A DNA stretch of 64,000 nt. It comes from Paramixta manurensis (GTDB lineage: Bacteria; Pseudomonadota; Gammaproteobacteria; Enterobacterales; Enterobacteriaceae). The DNA lies in assembly GCF_013285385.1 (NCBI RefSeq), contig NZ_CP054212.1, positions 682,001 to 746,000 of the forward strand, read 5' to 3'. The translations under genes were made by a program, and so were the position numbers. The notes beneath the pieces were generated by a model. The model was not told the origin of the DNA, did no database searches, and saw only the letters and a program-made list of their open reading frames with translations. Shown piece after piece: positions 51,298 to 57,696 of this stretch (position 1 is the stretch's first letter; each line of letters begins with the position of its first letter).

Positions 51298-51777
51298 ATG
51301 GCAGCAAGGCCCGGGTTTTTGCAGGCATGGCACCGCTTTAGTGAGATAAATATTAGCGTATCTGAAGTTGGAAAGAAAATTGGCGGCAACGTTGGAGCTA
51401 ATATTACTCTTGGCGAACAGGATGCTACTCAAGGATTTACCAATGCTTGTGCAATTCGAATGAGTTACACCTTGAATTATTCGGGAGATAAAGTAATCCG
51501 GGGGCCGTGGAAAACTGTTTCTGGTAACGATAAGAATTGGTATATCTATCGGGTAAGAGATCTACTGACATATTTTTATGCGAGATATGGAAAACCAGAT
51601 AAAACAGTAAAAAATCCAACCGTAAATGACTTTAAGGGATTAAATGGGATTTTGGTTTTTTCTGTTAATAGCTGGAGTGATGCAAGTGGACATGCGACGC
51701 TATGGAATGGCTCTTCATGTTCAGACCATTGCTATTTCCCTATGTCAAATGAGGCTTCAATATGGCTTCTAAAGTAA
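51298..51777 (+). CDS. Type VI amidase effector Tae4
   Basis: Tae4 effectors are DL-endopeptidases that cut the peptide stem of peptidoglycan in rival cells. The 159-residue protein has the catalytic cysteine in TNACAIRMSYTLN (Cys51), the histidine in SGHATLWNG (His132) and an aspartate in CSDHCYF (Asp143), flanked by the two cysteines (141, 145) that form the family's disulfide. It has no signal peptide, as expected for delivery by Hcp. An AAAGGAGG site precedes the ATG. It lies between hcp1 and the immunity gene, as in the Serratia Ssp1 locus. Confidence 0.93.
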   Translation: MAARPGFLQAWHRFSEINISVSEVGKKIGGNVGANITLGEQDATQGFTNACAIRMSYTLNYSGDKVIRGPWKTVSGNDKNWYIYRVRDLLTYFYARYGKPDKTVKNPTVNDFKGLNGILVFSVNSWSDASGHATLWNGSSCSDHCYFPMSNEASIWLLK

Positions 51778-52130
51778 AAATAATTACGTTGATATCACTC
51801 ACGTTTTTTTCTGTGGGGTCTTATGCAAAAACTGAATACTCAGCAGAGCAATATATCAGAAATTATGCGCTAAGTACCTGTATATCACAAGGCTATAACT
51901 CTAAAGAGGTTAAAGATGATTCTGCGGCTGCTGCGCGGGGTTATTTAGAGTTTGGTGATTATTCGCTAGCTGCTCATACGGCAGTGAGAAAGTTGGGAAA
52001 AGATTTTCTTGCTAAAAAATATCGCAGCCAGTCTGGTGAGTCGATGACATTAGCAAAATGTATAGATTTTTACCATAGCAAGGAGCTTACTGATTTGATT
52101 AATAGCTTCAAGGGTAAGGAGGATGATTGA
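51762..52130 (+). CDS. Tai4-like periplasmic immunity protein
   Basis: The 122-residue protein has a Sec signal peptide (about 1-22, ending SYA) and a helical mature domain with two cysteines (YALSTCISQGY, LAKCIDFYHS), as in the Tai4/Rap1 immunity family. It should bind Tae4 in the periplasm and protect the producer. Its start overlaps the effector gene by 16 nt, which ties immunity to effector synthesis. The region is lower in GC than the structural genes. Confidence 0.88.
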   Translation: MASKVKIITLISLTFFSVGSYAKTEYSAEQYIRNYALSTCISQGYNSKEVKDDSAAAARGYLEFGDYSLAAHTAVRKLGKDFLAKKYRSQSGESMTLAKCIDFYHSKELTDLINSFKGKEDD

Positions 52131-52330
52131 AAGTCTCTTCCAAAGATGTTTTTTATGAGTATGGTGGTAGTTAACAGTTAATATGATAAAAACATTTTCA
52201 AAAATAGATTTGAACAATTATTCTTATTGTTAATCTGTTTCTTGTGGTTGGATGGTTTTATCATTTTTATTGAAATTTTAGTTGCTATATTATTTTTTAA
52301 ATTAAAAAAGAATTCGGTTTTTATTGTTGT
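52131..52330 (+). other. AT-rich spacer after the immunity gene
   Basis: About 200 very AT-rich bases without a supported gene separate the Tai4-like gene from leader copy 2. Transcription of module 2 probably starts here or in the leader; I cannot point to a clear -35/-10 pair. Confidence 0.45.
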
Positions 52331-52442
52331 TAAATAAAAACCGTACCTCTGAAATATCCATGTAGCGATATTTAAGAGCGAGGCAGAGGTAAAATATGGA
52401 CTGTTTTATTCAGCCCCATGCTTTCCTGTTTGCCATATTAGT
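52331..52442 (+). repeat. hcp leader element, copy 2 (intact)
   Basis: This is the intact version of the element before hcp1. The predicted fold is an outer stem CCTCTG (52346-52351) / CAGAGG (52384-52389), an inner stem AAATATC (52352-52358) / GATATTT (52367-52373), an 8-nt loop and a 10-nt bulge. The AGAGG of the outer stem is the only good ribosome-binding site for the ATG at 52396. Relative to copy 1 the single substitution (C against T at the stem base) changes a G-C into a G-U pair, so pairing is kept. Confidence 0.8.
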
Positions 52443-52476
52443 GCTTTTTAAAGCAATCTCAACTAATGAAGAGTAG
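52396..52476 (+). CDS. Possible 26-residue leader peptide upstream of hcp2
   Basis: An ATG with AGAGG 6 nt upstream opens a 26-codon frame (MDCFIQPHAFLFAILVLFKA, then ISTNEE). It ends with TAG 5 nt before the hcp2 ATG. The peptide has a hydrophobic centre. The spacing suggests translational coupling or a leader that controls hcp. In copy 1 the same frame is cut to 18 codons (50538-50594) by the inserted repeat, so the peptide is not essential for hcp1. Translation is unproven. Confidence 0.35.
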   Translation: MDCFIQPHAFLFAILVLFKAISTNEE

Positions 52477-52481
52477 ATCTT

Positions 52482-52964
52482 ATGGCTATTGATATGTTTT
52501 TAAAAGTTGACGGTGTAAGTGGCGAGTCGAAAGATTCTAACCACTCTGGCTGGACTGATATAACTTCTTTCTCATGGGGAGCCACTCAGCCCGGAAATAT
52601 GTCTGTTGGCGGCGGCGGCGGTGCCGGTAAAGTCAACTTTAACGATCTGCATGTAAATGCTTTGATTGATAAATCTACTACGGCACTATTAAAACACTGT
52701 TCTAGTGGTAAGCATTTGACCAAAGTTGAACTCTCCGTTTGCAAAGCGGGTGGTCAACAGGTGGAATATGCAAAAATTACACTGGAAGATGTTTTAGTAA
52801 CATCGGTTCAATATACCGGCAATGATAATGGTGAGCTGGTTGGGGTGACTTATGCATTCCAGGCTGCAAAAGTGAAGCAACAGTACTGGGAGCAGACCGC
52901 TTCCGGCGGCAAAGGTGCTGAAAGTAGTGCCGGCTGGAATATTAAAGAAAACAAAGAAGCCTAA
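52482..52964 (+). CDS. hcp: Type VI tube/effector carrier protein Hcp, copy 2
   Basis: The 160-residue protein is a close paralogue of Hcp copy 1, starting with the same MAIDMFLKVDGVSGESKDSN and ending with the same ESSAGWNIKENKEA. Many synonymous differences separate the two genes, so the duplication is not recent or their coding parts have not been converted. A strong terminator follows, then the lysozyme effector gene, which is the probable cargo. No insertion interrupts its leader. Confidence 0.96.
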   Translation: MAIDMFLKVDGVSGESKDSNHSGWTDITSFSWGATQPGNMSVGGGGGAGKVNFNDLHVNALIDKSTTALLKHCSSGKHLTKVELSVCKAGGQQVEYAKITLEDVLVTSVQYTGNDNGELVGVTYAFQAAKVKQQYWEQTASGGKGAESSAGWNIKENKEA

Positions 52965-52965
52965 T

Positions 52966-53001
52966 AAATTACCCGCTTTATTTTAATAAAGCGGGTAATT
53001 T
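52966..53001 (+). terminator. Strong hairpin after hcp2
   Basis: A perfect 17-bp stem (AAATTACCCGCTTTATT / AATAAAGCGGGTAATTT) with a 2-nt centre begins 1 nt after the hcp2 stop. It should reduce read-through so that hcp is made in excess of its effector. Confidence 0.85.
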
Positions 53002-53030
53002 CCACTGGAAAGTTATTTAACCTGGACCGC

Positions 53031-53867
53031 ATGAAGATGACTGTATTGAAAAAAGGCGATCGTGGCGTCGCTGTACAACGACTTCAAAAGCTTTTAGATG
53101 AAAATGGTGTAAGAGTTTCTACTGACGGCATTTTTGGATATAAAACTGAGCTGGCGGTTAAGGAATATCAGAGAAAGAAAAATCTATATCCTGATGGCAT
53201 AGTTGGTCGTAAAACGCTTTCCAGTTTAGGTACTCCTCTCCCGACGCGAGCCCCCCAACCCCCGATCGGTGGTAGCCATGGTAGACAGGCTGTGGGCGCA
53301 ATGGATGTTTCAGTTAGCGGAATGACCTTTCTTTTTCACCGGGAAGCATGGCTTGGTCATAGCTGTTATTTACACTGGCCCGGAGGAGCTAGCGGCGTTA
53401 CTCTAGGCCCCGGTTACGATATGAAAGAAAGAACCTCTGAATCAATAAAAAATACAATGACAGGAATTGGTCTGGATCAGATTACAGCTCAAAAAATAAG
53501 TGAGGGCGCAGGGCTAGTGGATGATAAGGCTCGTGACTTTGCCACTAATAATCACAACACAGTGAAATTAACAGAAACACAGGAAACTGCGTTGTTAAAA
53601 GTCATTATTCCTTCATATGTTTCAATGGTTAGAAACAATATTTTTGTACAACTTACGCAAAATGAATTCGATGCACTTGTTTCATTTTCCTATAATCCGG
53701 GTGGTCGTTTTAATAATGTCTGTTCCTTCATTAATCAAGGGAAAGTTGCTGATGCAATGACTGAAATAAAGAGAGCGAACACATCCAAGGGAAAAGTCAT
53801 GAAAGGTTTGACTAACAGACGAAACTATGAAGTGGATTTATATCTGAATGGTATTTATGCTAATTAA
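53031..53867 (+). CDS. Putative type VI lysozyme effector with peptidoglycan-binding domain
   Basis: The 278-residue protein has an N-terminal PG_binding_1 domain (about 4-68: KKGDRGVAVQRLQKLLDENG, DGIVGRKTLSSLG), a proline-rich linker (about 69-85) and a C-terminal phage-lysozyme (GH24-like) domain. In that domain Glu105 (FHREAW) is the likely catalytic acid, SGVTLGPGYDM (121-131) holds the active-site Thr, and NEFDALVSFSYNPGG (211-225) and GLTNRRNYEVDLYL are typical of phage endolysins. It should cleave the glycan backbone. No signal peptide is present, so delivery through Hcp2 is likely. The following genes encode lysozyme-inhibitor-like proteins, which supports an effector role. A domesticated prophage endolysin is the alternative origin. 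Confidence 0.82.
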   Translation: MKMTVLKKGDRGVAVQRLQKLLDENGVRVSTDGIFGYKTELAVKEYQRKKNLYPDGIVGRKTLSSLGTPLPTRAPQPPIGGSHGRQAVGAMDVSVSGMTFLFHREAWLGHSCYLHWPGGASGVTLGPGYDMKERTSESIKNTMTGIGLDQITAQKISEGAGLVDDKARDFATNNHNTVKLTETQETALLKVIIPSYVSMVRNNIFVQLTQNEFDALVSFSYNPGGRFNNVCSFINQGKVADAMTEIKRANTSKGKVMKGLTNRRNYEVDLYLNGIYAN

Positions 53868-53875
53868 GGAAATTT

Positions 53876-54658
53876 ATGTGCAATTTAATTAAGTATGTGT
53901 TTACTCTCGGTGTATCATTACTTCCTTTTTTTGCTTATTCAGATGAAAGTGGAATTTCTAATAGCCAGTGGCAAGTCTCTCACGTTAACGTTAATACTGA
54001 GTCAGAGCGTACGCTTAATTATCAATATGATGATAATAAATTAGTCGGGCGACTTATTGAGTTTAGCTCGAAAAGTATTACCTCAACGCTTCCTGAAAAG
54101 TCGGATTGTCAGCAGCCTACTTATCAACGTCAGAAGACAACGCTGAATCAGCTTATTTCATCTTCAATGTCAGGAGATGATAGCGCAAACGCAAAAAACT
54201 ATGATTTAGGCGTTGATGGTAATCACCAAATCAACAGTTTTAAAATTTTATGCCAGAGTGGAAGCTTCGGAAGGGATATGACCGAAGCAAATGCTTGGGT
54301 GGCGATGCCAGAAGCAGGGAAAATTTTTATTAATTGGTATGATGGTACCATCTTAACGCTCACTCGTTTGACAGCAGAGAGTAATGTCTCTCCTTCTTTT
54401 GATTGTCATAAAGCGGCCAGCCAGACAGAGAAGACCATTTGTCAAAGTAATGATTTGGCATCTTGGGATGTTAGCGTGGCAAAAGCATATAAATCAAAAT
54501 TAACGGATTATAAAAAAATTAATCCAACAGATAAGGATGGACTTGTAAAAATCAGCCACGAACAAAAAGCATGGCTCACTATCAGAAATAAGTGTGGTAC
54601 AGATACGACTTGTCTGAAAAAAACTTTGATGCAGCGAGTGGATGAGCTCGAAAAATGA
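53876..54658 (+). CDS. Secreted candidate immunity protein: repeat domain A plus LprI-like domain
   Basis: The 260-residue protein has a signal peptide (about 1-22), an unknown domain A (about 28-170; NSQWQVSHVNVNTESERTLN, LVGRLIEF, SGDD, NWYDG) and a C-terminal LprI/DUF1311-type domain (about 176-258; FDCHKAASQTEKTICQSNDL, KCGTDTTCLKKTL). LprI of Mycobacterium inhibits lysozyme. Placement 8 nt after a lysozyme gene makes this the leading immunity candidate. Domain A recurs twice in the gene at 56252. I do not recognise domain A. The GC content is lower than in the structural genes. Confidence 0.8.
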   Translation: MCNLIKYVFTLGVSLLPFFAYSDESGISNSQWQVSHVNVNTESERTLNYQYDDNKLVGRLIEFSSKSITSTLPEKSDCQQPTYQRQKTTLNQLISSSMSGDDSANAKNYDLGVDGNHQINSFKILCQSGSFGRDMTEANAWVAMPEAGKIFINWYDGTILTLTRLTAESNVSPSFDCHKAASQTEKTICQSNDLASWDVSVAKAYKSKLTDYKKINPTDKDGLVKISHEQKAWLTIRNKCGTDTTCLKKTLMQRVDELEK

Positions 54659-54769
54659 TGCTTAAAGCGTATCGAATATCCTCGAACTGGACATGAATAC
54701 GCGCACCAAATTGTTAGTTGAGATGACGAAAAGTCTTCAGGTTTTTCGTTATCTATAAATATCAGAGAG

Positions 54770-55186
54770 ATGGAAATGAGAGCACGTTGGTTTACAATTA
54801 TGGGATTGTTTCTACCGGTTCTGTTCTTCTTTAGCCATTCGGCAAACGCCGCGGAAGACTGCTCTAAAAAAACCAGCGATCCTGAAGTGTTTACTTGTGC
54901 GCAAAGTAATCGTGCGCAGGCGGAGAAAGATCTCAATCTGGAATATGCCAATGCTAAAAAGCGTATTAATGAAACTTTCTCTGCCCAGCCAGATGTAAAA
55001 AAAGAGTACCTGTCTATCTTTTTAGAGGCGCAGCGTGGGTGGCTAAGCTATCGTGACAATCAATGCAAACTTTTTGCACATGTTGCTGACAAGAATAGCA
55101 ATCCCTATATTGTATTTACCAATAATTGTGTTGCACAGTTGGATGAAGAGCGCACTAAACAATTAAAAGAAATTCCCTACGATTAA
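54770..55186 (+). CDS. Secreted LprI-like (DUF1311) lysozyme-inhibitor-type protein
   Basis: The 138-residue protein has a signal peptide (about 1-28, ending ANA) and a single DUF1311-type domain with four cysteines (DCSKKTSDPEVFTCAQSN, AQRGWLSYRDNQCKLF, NNCVAQLDEER). It lacks the domain A of its neighbours. It probably sits in the periplasm and binds a lysozyme-type enzyme, either the nearby effector or those of competitors. The ATG at 54770 is used; one at 54776 is also possible. A hairpin (GACCTCAT 55220-55227 / ATGAGGTC 55239-55246) follows the gene. Confidence 0.82.
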   Translation: MEMRARWFTIMGLFLPVLFFFSHSANAAEDCSKKTSDPEVFTCAQSNRAQAEKDLNLEYANAKKRINETFSAQPDVKKEYLSIFLEAQRGWLSYRDNQCKLFAHVADKNSNPYIVFTNNCVAQLDEERTKQLKEIPYD

Positions 55187-55281
55187 TAATCGTCTACCCA
55201 TTCCACGCGATAAGCAAGTGACCTCATAACACGATGTCATGAGGTCCGGGTTAAACGATCATCTTGCTATCAAAAAATACT

Positions 55282-55629
55282 ATGCGAAAAATTATTTTGA
55301 TATTATACGGCGTTGCAGGATTTATTACCGTGGCACATGCTAATGATACACAAAAAAATGAAAATGCCGTTATCGCAAGCGTCAAAAATAGTGTGGAACA
55401 AAGAAACTGGATAGCGAACCCCGATTGTACTGATTACTTACTCACTAAAAACTCAGATCCGAGCATTGACCGTGTGGATGTAATGGAGAAACACGGTGGA
55501 AAATGTGGCCTGGATGCGCAAGTACAGCATCGTTTGTTTAGTGTGTTTGTTGACCAAAAAACGCATCAAATGGCCAGTGATAAAGATGATCCAGAAAACG
55601 GGACATTAACGGTTTTGCCTTCACAGTGA
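55282..55629 (+). CDS. Small secreted protein in the effector-immunity island, unknown
   Basis: The 115-residue protein has a signal peptide (about 1-20, ending AHA) and a mature domain with two cysteines (NPDCTDYLL, HGGKCGLDAQ) and a FSVFVDQKTHQMASD strand pair. I do not recognise a characterised family. The ATG at 55282 is preferred to a TTG-led frame from 55264; neither has a good ribosome-binding site. Its size, export signal and place after a lysozyme effector make it a possible immunity protein or orphan immunity gene; this is inference from context only. Confidence 0.68.
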   Translation: MRKIILILYGVAGFITVAHANDTQKNENAVIASVKNSVEQRNWIANPDCTDYLLTKNSDPSIDRVDVMEKHGGKCGLDAQVQHRLFSVFVDQKTHQMASDKDDPENGTLTVLPSQ

Positions 55630-55701
55630 AAGTTTCCGCACGTAAACTGCTCTGATCAAGGCTGAGCTTCGCTATAGCTGGATTTATCCATTGAGGGCGC
55701 C

Positions 55702-56244
55702 ATGAGAGTTTATATTATCTTGTTAGCATTGATGATACCGATAGCTTCTTATGCCAAAATGACACTCCAAAATACTGATGAGCGTCCTTTTGCGAATAGC
55801 CTTGCTAAAGTGGCGGTTGAAAGCTTCATTGATAACGGACGACCAATACCAAAACAAAGCTTTAACGTTTTATTGGGCGATAAAAGAATAGGGACTTTTA
55901 TCGCGGGTAAAGGCTTTAATCAACGCGACGATAACGTCTGTTTTGTCGGTTGGTCGGATAATGGCAGAGATATTCGCAAAGTGATCCCCACGATTGGCTT
56001 CACTGATTGGGAGTCTGAAGTTTGCGATGATACTAAAGCGGTAGGCGTGCTTAGCAATAAAGAGGGCACCGTGGCGAAGATAGCGGTCATATACGCAGCC
56101 GCTTCACCTAATGCCATTGCTAATGAAAGTGTTATTTTTGATATTAATAATAATGGTGTCTCCATTGATAAGGAACTTACTAATAAGATTGGCTCATCAG
56201 GAGCGAAAAATTTAGCTGAATTAAAAAAACTCTACAGGAAGTGA
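55702..56244 (+). CDS. Secreted protein in the effector-immunity island, unknown
   Basis: The 180-residue protein has a signal peptide (about 1-18, ending SYA) and a mature domain with two cysteines (DDNVCFVGWSDNGRD, ESEVCDDTKAVGV) that may form a disulfide. The product is probably periplasmic. I recognise no family. It lies 72 nt after the preceding gene and 7 nt before the large domain A repeat gene, so the latter two are probably co-transcribed. An immunity role is possible but rests on context alone. Confidence 0.72.
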   Translation: MRVYIILLALMIPIASYAKMTLQNTDERPFANSLAKVAVESFIDNGRPIPKQSFNVLLGDKRIGTFIAGKGFNQRDDNVCFVGWSDNGRDIRKVIPTIGFTDWESEVCDDTKAVGVLSNKEGTVAKIAVIYAAASPNAIANESVIFDINNNGVSIDKELTNKIGSSGAKNLAELKKLYRK

Positions 56245-56251
56245 CGTGCTA

Positions 56252-57550
56252 ATGTTATTAAATAAATTAATTCGTGCCTCCATTGTAATGTTGTACTGTT
56301 CTGCCTTGAGTGGTTTTGCTCAGGATAACCAACTAAAAATAGAAGGCTCACAATGGAAAGTGTCACAGGTTAACGTTAACACTGCGTCAGAGCGTACGCT
56401 AAATTATCAATATGATGATAATAAATTAGTCGGGCGGCTTATTGCATTTGGCTCGAAAAGTATTACCTCAACGCTTCCTGAGAAGACGGATTGCCAGCAA
56501 CCGACTTATCAGCCCCAGAAGACAACGCTGAATCAACTTATTTCGTCTTCAATGTCGGGAGATGATAGCGCAAACGCGAAAAACTATGATTTAGGCATCG
56601 ATGGTAATCACCCGATCAACAGTTTTAAAATTTTATGCCACAGTGGAAGTTTCGGAAGAGATATGTCCGACGCAAATGCCTGGGTGGCGATGCCAGACAC
56701 AGGGCAAGCATTTATTAATTGGTATGATGGTACCCTCTTAACGCTCACGCGTTTAACGCCAGAGAGTAACGTTTCTCGTTCGTTAAATAACCCATCAACT
56801 ACAGCATCAAGCGATTTTGATGAAGAACTTAATGGGCAATGGCAGATAAAAGAAGTTCATATAAATACTTTTATTGCATATCGACCTGATATTTTAGAAA
56901 ATGATCCCGAATTAGTCGGCAGGATAATAAATTTTGAGGCCAGCCATATAACGGGTGATCTATTGACGTCTCAGAATTGTATAAAAACAAAATATATAGA
57001 GAATAAGGCTATTTCATTAGATACATTGTTACGGCTCACATCCGGTGATGATGTGAGTAAAATCAACGCTAAAAGCTATAATTTAAATGTTTCGGGCGGC
57101 TCTTTCTTTAAACCGCTAATAATTTCATGTTCGGAAGGAAGGTTTGGTCCTAAAGGTAATAAGGTTGGTAACTGGTTAGTGAAACTGGATGCTAATACTA
57201 TTCTTACTAACTGGTATAGTGATTCATACCTTGTTTTAAAACGGCTCCCTGCTCACCCACAGCCAAATCCTGGTTTCGATTGTTCAAAAGCAAGCTCAGC
57301 CGCAGAAAAAACAATTTGCTCATCATTTGAATTGTCAGCCTGGGACAGAAGTGTGAATAACGCGTTTAATATGCTCCTCTTTCAAACTAAGCATAATAGT
57401 GATGATGCACACAAAGAAATTGTGATCTTAAAATCTGAACAGCAAACTTGGCTAAAAGAAAGAAATACCTGTGGATCTGACGTGCAATGCCTTGAAAAGA
57501 AAATGCGCGAACGCACCGGATTGTTAGTTGCTAAAGCGAAAGGTTCTTGA
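56252..57550 (+). CDS. Secreted protein with two domain A repeats and an LprI-like domain
   Basis: The protein has a signal peptide (about 1-24), a first domain A (about 30-172) almost identical to that of the gene at 53876, a diverged second domain A (about 193-340; GQWQIKEVHINTF, LVGRIINFEASHITG, SGDD, NAKSYNL, NWYSDSYLVLKRL) and a C-terminal LprI-like domain (about 345-430; FDCSKASSAAEKTICSSFEL). The architecture A-A'-LprI against A-LprI at 53876 shows internal duplication. A GTG at 56246 is an alternative start with a closer AGGAAG. It is the last gene of the immunity array; a hairpin covers its stop codon. Confidence 0.8.
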   Translation: MLLNKLIRASIVMLYCSALSGFAQDNQLKIEGSQWKVSQVNVNTASERTLNYQYDDNKLVGRLIAFGSKSITSTLPEKTDCQQPTYQPQKTTLNQLISSSMSGDDSANAKNYDLGIDGNHPINSFKILCHSGSFGRDMSDANAWVAMPDTGQAFINWYDGTLLTLTRLTPESNVSRSLNNPSTTASSDFDEELNGQWQIKEVHINTFIAYRPDILENDPELVGRIINFEASHITGDLLTSQNCIKTKYIENKAISLDTLLRLTSGDDVSKINAKSYNLNVSGGSFFKPLIISCSEGRFGPKGNKVGNWLVKLDANTILTNWYSDSYLVLKRLPAHPQPNPGFDCSKASSAAEKTICSSFELSAWDRSVNNAFNMLLFQTKHNSDDAHKEIVILKSEQQTWLKERNTCGSDVQCLEKKMRERTGLLVAKAKGS

Positions 57551-57558
57551 ACCTTTCG
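57537..57558 (+). terminator. Hairpin over the stop of the immunity array
   Basis: A perfect 10-bp stem (CGAAAGGTTC / GAACCTTTCG) around TT spans the TGA stop of the preceding gene. Only a weak T-rich run follows, so terminator strength is uncertain. Confidence 0.5.
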
Positions 57559-57696
57559 TAATCTTTAAACACCCACTTTCCCCATAGTGTTACTGAGCCA
57601 GCTTGCTGGTTCTTCCATTCTGCCTGCAAACCCCGCCGGTTTTGATCAAGACCCGCGCGGCTTGAACGCCGAATACATCAAACGCAGGAATACGTT

